From contig NZ_VMSB01000001.1 in NCBI RefSeq assembly GCF_009858245.1, positions 3,631,645-3,695,644 on the forward strand: a DNA stretch of 64,000 nucleotides, read 5' to 3'. The position numbers and the translations under genes are program-made. The DNA comes from Ornithinibacter aureus. GTDB taxonomy: Bacteria > Actinomycetota > Actinomycetes > Actinomycetales > Dermatophilaceae. Within the stretch, counting starts at the first letter, position 1, and every line of letters starts with the position of its first letter. Below, piece by piece: positions 38,562 to 47,001 of this stretch. The notes under the pieces were generated by a model. The model saw nothing but the letters and a program-made list of their open reading frames with translations. It made no database searches and was not told where the DNA came from.

Positions 38562-38703
38562 GGGCGCCATCATCCCAGACCGGGGGCGGTGACCCGGCAT
38601 CCGGCCACGTGGCGCGACGGCATCCGACGCGACGAGGTGCCGTGTCCCGCCGGGGCGAGGCACGGCATCCACGATGCGTGTCCTCTGGCCTAGTCTTGGC
38701 CCC

Positions 38704-39462
38704 ATGAAAGAACCGGTGTACCGGCCCGTCATCTCGGCCGTCAGGGCGCTGTTCTTCGTCCAGGGAACGCGTTTCACCATCACGGGTCAGGAGCACGTGC
38801 CCGCGCAGGGTGGGGCCATCATGGCCATCAACCACACGTCCTACCTCGACTTCATGTACGCGGGGCTGCCGGCGTGGCCGAACCGCCGCTACGTGCGGTT
38901 CATGGCGAAGAAGTCGGTGTTCTCGCACAACGTCACCGGCCCGCTGATGCGCGGGATGGGGCACATCCCCGTCGACCGGCACAAGGGTGGCGAGGCGTTC
39001 GCGGCCGCGATCCGGGCGCTGCGGGCGGGGGAGATCGTCGGGGTGTTCCCCGAGGCGACGATGTCACGCTCGTTCGAGCTCAAGGAGTTCAAGCCCGGCG
39101 CGGTGAAGATGGCGCAGGTGGCCGGTGTGCCGGTGCTGCCCGTGACCATCTGGGGCGGGCAGCGGGTGTGGACCAAGAACCTGCCCAAGCACATGCGGCC
39201 GGGCTCGCGCATCCCGGTCAGCATCACCGTGGGCGCGCCGCTCGAGATCGCCCGCCGCGAGGACGTCAACGCCGCCAACGAGCGGTTGCGCGCGGCCATG
39301 CAGGTGCAGCTCGACGCGCAGCAGGCGGCCTATCCGACGCTGCACGGCGAGGACCTGCGCTACGTCCCGGCGCGGCTCGGTGGGCTCGCGCCGACCCCGG
39401 AGCAGGCCCACGCCGCCGACCACCACGACATGAACCGCACCCGGGACGAGTTCACCGGCTGA
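38704..39462 (+). CDS. 1-acyl-sn-glycerol-3-phosphate acyltransferase (PlsC type)
   Basis: A 252-residue membrane-associated acyltransferase for phosphatidic acid synthesis. The acyltransferase motif is NHTSYLDF (Hx4D), a GMGHIPVDR block corresponds to motif II, and FPEATMS to motif III. A C-terminal tail of ~55 residues ([20 protein letters not shown] ... [12 protein letters not shown]) follows the catalytic fold. ATG 38704. It is divergent from valS. The tail is repeated as a separate fragment just downstream. Confidence 0.92.
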   Translation: MKEPVYRPVISAVRALFFVQGTRFTITGQEHVPAQGGAIMAINHTSYLDFMYAGLPAWPNRRYVRFMAKKSVFSHNVTGPLMRGMGHIPVDRHKGGEAFAAAIRALRAGEIVGVFPEATMSRSFELKEFKPGAVKMAQVAGVPVLPVTIWGGQRVWTKNLPKHMRPGSRIPVSITVGAPLEIARREDVNAANERLRAAMQVQLDAQQAAYPTLHGEDLRYVPARLGGLAPTPEQAHAADHHDMNRTRDEFTG

Positions 39463-39534
39463 CCCCCCTCGACCTTTTCTCTCCATGAGGGAATCGCGAG
39501 GTTCGCGAGAGATGCCTTCCCTTGCCCGGCCGAG

Positions 39535-39735
39535 GTGACCGAGGTCCTGCGGGAGCGGATGTCCGAGCAACTCCTGGCCCAGCAGGAGGCCTATCCGCAG
39601 CTGACCGGCACCGACCTGCGCTATCTCCCCGCGCGCCTGGGCGGCACCGCCCCGACGCCGGAGGAGGCCGCCTCCCGCGACCACCACGACATGACGCGCA
39701 CGGTCGACACGTTCAACCGCGGCAAGCAGGCCTGA
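39535..39735 (+). CDS. Fragment related to the PlsC C-terminal tail
   Basis: From GTG 39535, 66 codons read LLAQQEAYPQLTGTDLRYLP and DHHDMTRTVDTFNRGKQA. By eye about 60 % of residues match the last 57 residues of the preceding acyltransferase. The catalytic part is missing. It is either the remnant of a second plsC gene that lost its 5' part or a small stand-alone gene. The good codon use supports recent coding; a pseudogene is the simpler view. Confidence 0.55.
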   Translation: MTEVLRERMSEQLLAQQEAYPQLTGTDLRYLPARLGGTAPTPEEAASRDHHDMTRTVDTFNRGKQA

Positions 39736-39762
39736 TCCCCGCTCGGGCGTCCGGAGCGGGCG

Positions 39763-40299
39763 TCAGACGGCGAAGCCGAGGTGGGCGAGGGCCTGGCGGA
39801 GCAGCACGTCATGCCCGCGGTCGAGCTCGGCCAACAGCAGCGGGTCGCGCGCCTCGTCCGGCGTGATCCAGGCGAGGTCGAGGGCGTCCTGCTGCGGGGC
39901 ACAGTCACCGGTCACCGGAACGACATAGGCCAAGGACACCGCGTGCTGGCGCGGGTCGTGGAAGGGCGTGACGCCCGGAGTGGGGAAGTACTCGGCGATC
40001 GTGAAGGGCTGCGGACTCACGGGCACGCGCGGCAGGGCCATCGGCCCCAGGTCCTTCTCCACGTGCCGCAGGATCGCGTCGCGCAAGCGCTCGTGGTGCA
40101 GGACGCGGCCCGAGACGAGCTCGCGCATGATCCGCCCGTCGTCACTGACCCGCAGCAGCAGGCCGATCGCCGTCACCTGTCCGCGGTCGTCGACCCGCAC
40201 GGGGACGAGGTCGACATAGAGGATCGGCAGCTTGTCGCGGGCCTGGTCGAGGTCCTCGCGGCTCAGCCACGCGCTGTCACGGTCCAGTTCGAGGGGCAT
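39763..40299 (-). CDS. NUDIX-type protein (DUF4916-like)
   Basis: 178 residues (MPLELDRDSAWLSREDLDQA at the N-terminus). The region SGRVLHHERLRDAILRHVEKDLG aligns with the NUDIX box G-x5-E-x7-R-E-U-x-E-E-x-G but has His for the first catalytic Glu after Arg and Lys-Asp where E-E is expected. The hydrolase may therefore be altered or inactive. ATG 40299. It is encoded opposite cobK with a 60-nt gap and has no evident cobalamin role. Confidence 0.8.
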   Translation of the reverse strand: MPLELDRDSAWLSREDLDQARDKLPILYVDLVPVRVDDRGQVTAIGLLLRVSDDGRIMRELVSGRVLHHERLRDAILRHVEKDLGPMALPRVPVSPQPFTIAEYFPTPGVTPFHDPRQHAVSLAYVVPVTGDCAPQQDALDLAWITPDEARDPLLLAELDRGHDVLLRQALAHLGFAV

Positions 40300-40359
40300 G
40301 GGCCGATTCTGCCAAGGGCGGCGCCCGGGCGGTCGGTCTGGGCGCGTTAGCATCGCCGA

Positions 40360-41103
40360 ATGCGGGTTCTGGTGCTGGGCGGCACGGCTGAGGCACGTGC
40401 CCTGGCCGTGGCGTTGCAGAGCGCCGGGGTCGACTTCGTGTCCTCGCTCGCCGGCCGCGTCGCCCATCCGCGGATGCCGGTGGGCTCGGTCCGCGTCGGT
40501 GGCTTCGGCGGCGTCGATGGCCTGGTCCGGACCCTGCGCTCGGATGGCTTCACCCATCTGATCGATGCGACCCACCCGTTCGCGTCGACGATGACGGCTC
40601 ATGCCATGCAGGCGTGCGCCCGCACCGGTCTGCCAATGACGCGCCTGGCCCGGCCCGGCTGGGCAGAGCGACCGGACTCCGACACGTGGACCTGGGTCCC
40701 CGACCTCGATGCAGCGCGTGTGGCCGCACAAGCGCTGGGCAGCAGGCCCTTCCTCTCCAGCGGGCGTCAGACGCTGCCCCATTTCGCCCGCTGGTCCGAG
40801 CGAGATGTGCTCGTCCGGGTGGTCGAACCGCTGGCTGAGCCTGCACCCCCACGGTGGACGGTGGTCCTGGACCGCGGGCCCTACTCGGTGGGTGGGGAAC
40901 GGGACCTGATGCGCCGTCATCGGGTCGACGTCCTGGTCACCAAGGACTCCGGCGGTGGCTACACCAGCGCCAAGCTCGACGCTGCCGCCGAGCTCGACGT
41001 CCCGGTCGTCGTGGTGTCCCGACCGGCACCACCTACTGGTCTGGTGACGACTGCTGACGTGGCGGGCTGCGTCACCTGGCTCGGCGTGCGCGCCGGCGGC
41101 TGA
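40360..41103 (+). CDS. cobK: Precorrin-6A reductase
   Basis: A 247-residue NADPH-dependent enzyme of aerobic cobalamin synthesis. The N-terminal nucleotide motif VLVLGGTAEARALA, THLIDATHPFASTMTAHA and the C-terminal VTKDSGGGYTSAKLDAA are CobK/CbiJ signatures. It is encoded convergent to cobD, overlapping its end by 32 nt, and stands apart from the minus-strand cob operon. Confidence 0.94.
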   Translation: MRVLVLGGTAEARALAVALQSAGVDFVSSLAGRVAHPRMPVGSVRVGGFGGVDGLVRTLRSDGFTHLIDATHPFASTMTAHAMQACARTGLPMTRLARPGWAERPDSDTWTWVPDLDAARVAAQALGSRPFLSSGRQTLPHFARWSERDVLVRVVEPLAEPAPPRWTVVLDRGPYSVGGERDLMRRHRVDVLVTKDSGGGYTSAKLDAAAELDVPVVVVSRPAPPTGLVTTADVAGCVTWLGVRAGG

Positions 41104-42055
41104 CGACACGGCGAGCGGCCGCACTACGAGCGGCGACGATGACGCCGAGTGCGATCAGCCCGATGCGCCGCTCGAGTCGCACTGCCGATCCCAGGTCGTC
41201 GACGGTGACAGCGGGACCGTCGCCGAGGCGGCCGCGGTCCTCGACGATACCGGCGTAGCTGTTGGAGCCCCCGAGCGAGACACCCAGCGCCGCCGCAAAG
41301 GCAGCCTCGACCGGTCCGGCATTCGGACTCGGGTGGGCGGGCGCGTCCCGGGCGACGGTCATCAGCACCCGGCGGACACCGGCCACGGAGCCGGTGGCTG
41401 CGGCGGTGCTCAGCACGGTGAGTCGGGCCGGGATCCAGTTGGCCACGTCGTCGAGTCTGGCTGCGGCCCAACCGAACTCGCGATAGCGCGGGGAGCGGTG
41501 ACCGATCATCGCATCGAGCGTGTTGATGGCGCGATAAGCCACGAGGCCGGGCACTCCCGCCACCGCGCCCCACCACAGCGGCGCCACCAGCGCATCGGCG
41601 CCGTTCTCCGCGACCGACTCGACGGTGGCCCGGGCGACCTCGTCAGCCGAGAGGCGCGAGGGGTCGCGACCCACGAGGTTGCGCACCTGTCGTCGCGCAG
41701 CGTCGAGGTCTCCGGCGGCGAGCTGTCGCTGGATCGTGAGTGCCTCACGTTCGAGTGAGCGGCCGCCCAGCACGGCCCAGGTGGCGACAGCAGTGATCGC
41801 GACGCGACCGACGTCGCGACCCATGCCGGGATCGCCGACTCGCCCGGCCAGATGATCGGCCAGCATCCCGGCAGCGGTAGCCGCACCGACGAGCGCGCCG
41901 ACGTGCACCACACCTCGGACGCGGCTCGGGGCATGGGTGTGCGCCTCGAGCGCCATCGCGATCCGCCCGAATCCGGCGACCGGGTGGAAGTGGCGCGGGT
42001 CGCCGAGCAGGCGATCCGCGGCATACCCGAGGAGGAGTCCGGTGGCGACCCTCAC
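41072..42055 (-). CDS. cobD: Adenosylcobinamide-phosphate synthase
   Basis: A 327-residue integral membrane protein (CbiB/CobD) that attaches aminopropanol phosphate to adenosylcobyrate. Visible motifs: GYAADRLLGDPRHFHPVAGFGR at the N-terminus, LVGRDPSRLSADEVARATVESVAENGADALVAPLWW, AYRAINTLDAMIGHRSPRY and HPSPNAGPVEAAFAAALGV. GTG 42055 overlaps the cobU stop as GTGA. Last gene of the minus-strand cob operon. Confidence 0.95.
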   Translation of the reverse strand: MRVATGLLLGYAADRLLGDPRHFHPVAGFGRIAMALEAHTHAPSRVRGVVHVGALVGAATAAGMLADHLAGRVGDPGMGRDVGRVAITAVATWAVLGGRSLEREALTIQRQLAAGDLDAARRQVRNLVGRDPSRLSADEVARATVESVAENGADALVAPLWWGAVAGVPGLVAYRAINTLDAMIGHRSPRYREFGWAAARLDDVANWIPARLTVLSTAAATGSVAGVRRVLMTVARDAPAHPSPNAGPVEAAFAAALGVSLGGSNSYAGIVEDRGRLGDGPAVTVDDLGSAVRLERRIGLIALGVIVAARSAAARRVVSRRRARRAR

Positions 42056-42582
42056 GAGGAGTCCTTGACCACGAGCACCTGCCCGGCCACGACCAGCCAC
42101 ACGCGATCGCTGACGCCGGCGATGGCCTGGTTGAGCCGACCCAGTTCGTCGGCATGGATCCGGGCCGAACGGTGCTCGGCGATCCCGCCGAAGCCGACCT
42201 CGTCGGTCACCGCGACCAGGTCGTGCGAGCAGGTCGACCAGGTCGACACCAGTGCGGACACCTCGTCGTCGAGGCGCCCGCGCCACTGGGCCACCGGCTG
42301 ATCCCAGGCATCCAACCTGTCGAGCAGCGCGACCAACCAGGCGCCCAGACTGTCGACCAGGGCCGGCCCGTTGAGGGCGGTCAGGGCGGACGGCAGATCC
42401 GTCGTCTCGACCGTCGGCCAGGAGGCGGGTCGACGGCGACGGTGCTCCTGGATCCGCGCAGCCCAATCGGTGTCCTCGGGGCGTGAGGGAGAGGTCGCGA
42501 CATAGGTGGTGCCCTCACCCATGAGGTTCTCGGCGATCGCGGACTTCCCCGAGCGGATGCCCCCGGTGATCAGTGTTCTCAT
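42052..42582 (-). CDS. cobU: Adenosylcobinamide kinase / guanylyltransferase
   Basis: A 176-residue bifunctional enzyme of nucleotide-loop assembly. P-loop GGIRSGKS is at residues 7-14, ATSPSRPEDTDWAARIQEHRRRRP carries the RR-rich loop and guanylylation region, and LVAVTDEVGFGGIAEHRSAR matches the NEVG segment with Asp in place of Asn. Both ends overlap neighbours by 4 nt (cobS, cobD). Confidence 0.94.
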   Translation of the reverse strand: MRTLITGGIRSGKSAIAENLMGEGTTYVATSPSRPEDTDWAARIQEHRRRRPASWPTVETTDLPSALTALNGPALVDSLGAWLVALLDRLDAWDQPVAQWRGRLDDEVSALVSTWSTCSHDLVAVTDEVGFGGIAEHRSARIHADELGRLNQAIAGVSDRVWLVVAGQVLVVKDSS

Positions 42583-43358
42583 GCCGTGGCTCCGATCGTC
42601 AGCGCCACGAGCAGGGCAGCTGTCCCGACCTCGATCGATGCCCCGAGCACGTCTCCGTTGATCCCCCCGAAGACCCGCACGGCACTCCGGAGCAGCCACG
42701 CCACGGCGACGAGGAGGGCCGCCATCGCGGCGACCCCCTGCCACCACTGCAATCCGGCCACCACGGTGGCTCCGGTCAGCGCAGCGCCCGTCACCACGAC
42801 GGCTGGGCCACCGACCACGCCCGGCACCGTGCCAGCCACGACGGCACCCAAGGAGGAGCCCGACGCGGTCGGGAGCACACGCAGGCACCCGAGGGTTGCA
42901 GCCACTCTGGAGGCCACGACGGCGACACCGACGAGCAACCAGCCATGAGTGAGCGACAACAGCGCTGTGGCAGAAGCGATCTGGAGCAGGACCACCACGA
43001 CCAGGGCCATCACACCCATCGGGCCGACATCGCCGGTGCGCAGGACGCGCAGGGCGCGCTCACGGTCCCAGCCCGCGCCGATGCCGTCAGCGGTGTCCGC
43101 CAGCCCGTCGACGTGCATGGCGCGCGTGGCCAGGGCCAGCGCCCCGACCGACAGGGTCGCCGTGATCGAGGTGGGCATCGCCGCGGCCTGACCGAGCCGA
43201 CCCACTGCAGCGACGAGCAGGCCGAGGGGCAGGGCCGCGATCGGTGCCAGCGCCATTGCCCACGCGCCGATGCGACGCGTGGTGGGAGGGAGTGAGCCGA
43301 CAGGAATCATCGTCAGTGTCCCGACGGCCAGTCTCAGCCCCGCCCACGCAGTGCCCAT
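42579..43358 (-). CDS. cobS: Adenosylcobinamide-GDP ribazoletransferase (cobalamin synthase)
   Basis: A 259-residue membrane enzyme that joins adenosylcobinamide-GDP to alpha-ribazole. The catalytic motif RAMHVDGLADTADGIG is present and several hydrophobic segments follow. GTG 43361 directly precedes ATG 43358 and could also start. Overlaps cobU by 4 nt and follows cobA by 14 nt. Confidence 0.94.
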   Translation of the reverse strand: MGTAWAGLRLAVGTLTMIPVGSLPPTTRRIGAWAMALAPIAALPLGLLVAAVGRLGQAAAMPTSITATLSVGALALATRAMHVDGLADTADGIGAGWDRERALRVLRTGDVGPMGVMALVVVVLLQIASATALLSLTHGWLLVGVAVVASRVAATLGCLRVLPTASGSSLGAVVAGTVPGVVGGPAVVVTGAALTGATVVAGLQWWQGVAAMAALLVAVAWLLRSAVRVFGGINGDVLGASIEVGTAALLVALTIGATA

Positions 43359-43372
43359 CACGCGTGCCCGAC

Positions 43373-44398
43373 TCAGACCGACGTCTGCGGCAGCAGGGCC
43401 GCCACCGCGGGGCCGATGACGGTGACCGCAGGGGCGCCGATGTCCTGCTCCGCCGCTGCACCCGGGAGCGCGGCCAGCGTGGAGCGGACCTGGCGTTGCG
43501 AGGTCATGCCGCCATCGGCGATGGAGGCAGCAGGGGTCGACGGATCCATGCCGGCACTGATCAGGCGCTTGGCGATCACCGGCAGTGCAGCCACGCCCAT
43601 GAGGACCACGATGGTCAGTCCCAGACGGGCGAGGGCATCCCAGTCGACGTCACTGCGTGCGTCGTCCGGAGCGACGTGACCGGAGACGACGACGAAGCCC
43701 TGCGTGAGGTGGCGGTGGGTGAGGGGGACGCCCGCCAGGCCGGGGACGGCGATGGAGGAGGAGACGCCCGGGATGACCGTGACGGGCAGGCCGGCTTCGA
43801 CGCAGGCATTCCACTCCTCGCCGCCGCGGCCGAAGACGAAGTTGTCGCCACCCTTGAGGCGCACGACGGTCTTTCCGGCGAGTGCCCGGTCGACGAGGAT
43901 CTGGTTGATCTGCTCCTGGGGCGTGAATTCACCTCGCGGGATCTTGCCGACGTGGACGACCTCGGCGTCGGGGCGTGCCTGCTCCAGCGCGGCCAAGGGG
44001 GCCAACCGGTCGCACACCAACACGTCGGCGCTCCGGATCGCGTCGAGCCCGGCGAGCGTGAGCAGGCCGAGAGGGCCCGGTCCGCCCCCGACGAGGACGA
44101 CGTGGCCGGAGGTGGTGGCAGGGGACGGGGACGAGGGGGAGAGCTCGACCCCCTGCTCGCGCAGCGGGTCGCGCAGGACGACGTCGTAGGCGGAGAGGTC
44201 GAGGTCCGCGTCCGTGCGCAGTGCGATGAGGTGCCGACCAGCCAGGTCCCGGAGACGTGCATCCGGTGCGGCACAACGCACATCGACACGTGCCCCTTGA
44301 TCGAGCAGGGCCTGCACCGTCTCGGACGCACGCGGGCCCGGCTCCAGCACCAGGACGCGCGGCGTCGTGCCGTCGGGCAGGGGGAGGCGCAGGGTCAT
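43373..44398 (-). CDS. cobA: Uroporphyrinogen-III C-methyltransferase with degenerate N-terminal domain
   Basis: 341 residues. The C-terminal ~245 residues form a SUMT domain that methylates uroporphyrinogen III at C2 and C7 to precorrin-2: VVLVGGGPGPLGLLTLAG, DVLVCDRLAP, VRLKGGDNFVFGRGGEEW and PGVSSSIAVPGLAGVPLTHR. The first ~95 residues (VLVLEPGPRASETVQALLDQ) resemble the Rossmann part of CysG/siroheme synthase but lack the GGG nucleotide loop and may be inactive. Overlaps cobB-cobC by 4 nt. Confidence 0.92.
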   Translation of the reverse strand: MTLRLPLPDGTTPRVLVLEPGPRASETVQALLDQGARVDVRCAAPDARLRDLAGRHLIALRTDADLDLSAYDVVLRDPLREQGVELSPSSPSPATTSGHVVLVGGGPGPLGLLTLAGLDAIRSADVLVCDRLAPLAALEQARPDAEVVHVGKIPRGEFTPQEQINQILVDRALAGKTVVRLKGGDNFVFGRGGEEWNACVEAGLPVTVIPGVSSSIAVPGLAGVPLTHRHLTQGFVVVSGHVAPDDARSDVDWDALARLGLTIVVLMGVAALPVIAKRLISAGMDPSTPAASIADGGMTSQRQVRSTLAALPGAAAEQDIGAPAVTVIGPAVAALLPQTSV

Positions 44399-47001
44399 GC
44401 GGAGAGCTCTCTGTCTGCCTGAGCGGCTGGGACGGGGCCGCGCTGGGGCGCCGTCGACGCTGGCGCCGCCTGCTCCAGAGAACGCTCCGAGCCACCGGGA
44501 GCAGTGTCGCCGAGGAGGGACTGCAACTCACGCAGGAGTCCGTCGGTCGTGTGCGGGTCGCGGACGGCCAGACGCACCCAGTCGTGGTCGAGCCCGGGGA
44601 AGCTGTCGCCGCGCCGCACGGCATACCCACGCTCACGCAGGGACCCATGGACGCCGGGACCGACCCGGACGAGCACGAAGGGCGCGGCGCCGGGCACGGG
44701 GGCGAGCCCCAGCGACTGCAACCCGCGGACGAGGTGATGCCGCCAGGTCGCCGCTTCACGGGCCAGCTCGGCTTCCTCTGCGCGGGCGGCGGGGGCGCAG
44801 ACGGCGACGCTCGCGCGGGCCGCCAGCGAGGACACGGACCAGTGGGGTTGCTGCTCGGCGAGGAGTCGGAGGAGTGAGGGGTCGCCGACCACATAGCCCG
44901 CGCGCAGGCCGGCCAGCCCCCACGTCTTCGTCAGCGAGCGAACGACGATGACACCGTCCAGGTCCGCAGAGATCAGTGAATCGGCCCCTCCCACAATGGC
45001 ATCCATGAATGCCTCGTCGATCACGAGGACCCGTCCGGGCGCGCGCAACGCTTCCAGGGTCGACCGGGGGTGGAGCACGCCCGTCGGATTGGTCGGATTC
45101 CCGATGATCACCAGGTCGGCGTCGGCCGGGATTCGATCGGGGTGCAGGACGAAGCCCTCGCGCTCGCTCAGGACGTGCTGGTCCGGCACCCGTCCGGCAC
45201 GGCGCAGCGCGGACTCGGGCTCGGTGAACTGGGGGTGCACGACGAGGGGTCGCCGACCGGGGATGGCACGGGCGATCAGCGTGAAGGCCTCGGCGCCGCC
45301 GCTGGTGGGGAGGACCATGTCCTCAGGCACGGCGTGGCGTCGGGCCAGGGCCGTCCGGGCTGGGTCGACGACGGGGTATGCCGCGAGGTCGCCGATGCCG
45401 TCCCGCAGCGTCGTGGCGAGCCAGGCCGGGGGTGTGGGGACACGGACGTTCACCGCGAAGTCGACCAGTCCAGGGCCGACCTCGGCGTCGCCGTGGTGGT
45501 CCAGTCCAGCCGAGGGTGTCGGGTCGGTCGTCGTGGGGAGCGCGGGCGCTCGCTCGACCCGGGGGAGGACCGTGGACGTGGCGCCGAGAACCGGCGGCTG
45601 TGCGGCATACGACTGCACTGCGGCGGCGAAAGCGGCTGGGACGGACGGGTTCCCGGCCCAATGGGTGTGCAGATAGGAGGCGTGCAACGTCGCGCGCCCG
45701 GTGCTGGCTGGATCGAGGGTGAAGCCCTCGACGCCCTCCTCGTGCTCCCAGGCAGCGGTGGTGCCGGCCCCCGGCGACGTGCGGGTCCGGTGGAATTCGT
45801 GACCGCGCGACGTCGTTCCGGCCGGCCCGAGGATGCTGTCGACGGTCGTGCGAGCCGAGCGGTACTGCAGGGTCAGGCGAGGGTGCATCGCTGCCTGCGC
45901 GGGAACTGCCCCGACGAAGTCGTGCCCGTCGAGGGTCTCGCAGAGATAGATCAGGCCGGCGCACTCGGCGACGGTCGGCATGCCGGAGGCGATCGCGTCC
46001 CGGACCGCACCAGTGAGGGCCGTGTTGCGGGAGAGGGCCGGAGCGTGGGCCTCAGGGAAGCCGCCGCCGAGGTAGAGCCCGCTGGTCCCGGGCGGGAGCG
46101 AGGTGTCGAGCGCCGGGTCGAAGAGAACCGGCTCGCAGCCGTTGGCCCGCAGGAGTTCGTCGGTCTCGGCATAGCGGAAGGTGAAGGAGCGACCGCCGGC
46201 CACGGCGACGACCGGGCGGGTGGTGGCACTGTCGTGGGTGGCGACCCCCTCCGCACGGCGCGACGGCGGTGACCACGGGGTGGCGCTCAGGTCGGGCGCG
46301 CATCCGGCGAGGTGAAGGAGCAGGTCGAGGTCGATCAACTCGGCGGTCTGCTCGGCCAGGCGGTCGAGCGCGCTGACGGCGTCGGTGCGCTCCGCGGCCG
46401 GGATCAAGCCGAGGTGACGGGAGGGGGCGCTCACGCCCGCGTCGCGCGGAAGGACCCCCAGCACCGGCAGGCCGATGGCCTCGACGCTGCTGCGGACTTC
46501 GTGCGCGTGGCGCACCGATCCCGCCTTGTTGAGGATGACACCGACGACGTCGACACAGTGGTCGAAGGTGCGCAGACCGTGGAGCGTCGCCGCGATCGTG
46601 CGCGCGGCGGAGGAGATGTCCGCGACGAGGATCACCGGGCTGCGGGTGAGGGTGGCCAAGTGGGCCGTCGACGCGAAGCCGCCGGTGCCGATCCGGCCGT
46701 CGAAGAGCCCCATGACGCCTTCGATGACCGCCACGTCGGCGGGGTCGGGCGTCCGGGCGCCGTGGAGGAGCAGGGGAACGATGAGTTCCTCGGAGGTCAG
46801 CCAGGGATCGAGGTTGCGACCGGGGCGGCCGGTGGCGAGCGCGTGATAGCCGGGGTCGATGTAGTCCGGGCCGACCTTGGCCGGCGCGACAGCGTGCCCA
46901 GCCCGGCTCAGGGCAGCCATGATCCCGACGGCGATCGTGGTCTTGCCCTGACCCGACGCAGGTGCCGCGATGACGACCCGGGGCAGGGGGGTCGGTGTCA
47001 C
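44395..47001 (-). CDS. Fused cobyrinate a,c-diamide synthase and threonine-phosphate decarboxylase-like enzyme
   Basis: 868 residues in one frame. Residues 1-~465 are CobB/CbiA: ATPase loop APASGQGKTTIAVGIMAAL, AKVGPDYIDPGYH, and a type 1 GATase-like half (YLGGGFPEAHAPALS, AECAGLIYLCETL, terminal SYLHTHWAGNP). A Pro/Thr-rich linker (~465-500) leads to a CobC-like PLP enzyme with NPTNPTG and SLTKTWGLAGLRAGYV (PLP Lys near 690). CobB amidates cobyrinate; CobC makes aminopropanol phosphate, the substrate CobD attaches. GTG 47001 overlaps the cobO stop. The fusion is unusual, since the two are separate genes in most genomes. Confidence 0.92.
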   Translation of the reverse strand: MTPTPLPRVVIAAPASGQGKTTIAVGIMAALSRAGHAVAPAKVGPDYIDPGYHALATGRPGRNLDPWLTSEELIVPLLLHGARTPDPADVAVIEGVMGLFDGRIGTGGFASTAHLATLTRSPVILVADISSAARTIAATLHGLRTFDHCVDVVGVILNKAGSVRHAHEVRSSVEAIGLPVLGVLPRDAGVSAPSRHLGLIPAAERTDAVSALDRLAEQTAELIDLDLLLHLAGCAPDLSATPWSPPSRRAEGVATHDSATTRPVVAVAGGRSFTFRYAETDELLRANGCEPVLFDPALDTSLPPGTSGLYLGGGFPEAHAPALSRNTALTGAVRDAIASGMPTVAECAGLIYLCETLDGHDFVGAVPAQAAMHPRLTLQYRSARTTVDSILGPAGTTSRGHEFHRTRTSPGAGTTAAWEHEEGVEGFTLDPASTGRATLHASYLHTHWAGNPSVPAAFAAAVQSYAAQPPVLGATSTVLPRVERAPALPTTTDPTPSAGLDHHGDAEVGPGLVDFAVNVRVPTPPAWLATTLRDGIGDLAAYPVVDPARTALARRHAVPEDMVLPTSGGAEAFTLIARAIPGRRPLVVHPQFTEPESALRRAGRVPDQHVLSEREGFVLHPDRIPADADLVIIGNPTNPTGVLHPRSTLEALRAPGRVLVIDEAFMDAIVGGADSLISADLDGVIVVRSLTKTWGLAGLRAGYVVGDPSLLRLLAEQQPHWSVSSLAARASVAVCAPAARAEEAELAREAATWRHHLVRGLQSLGLAPVPGAAPFVLVRVGPGVHGSLRERGYAVRRGDSFPGLDHDWVRLAVRDPHTTDGLLRELQSLLGDTAPGGSERSLEQAAPASTAPQRGPVPAAQADRELSA

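Noticed and set aside
38562..38783. A 74-residue N-terminal extension of ValRS
   Set aside because: The extension overlaps the plsC start and promoter on the other strand and has no counterpart in the family; [10 protein letters not shown] is the natural start.
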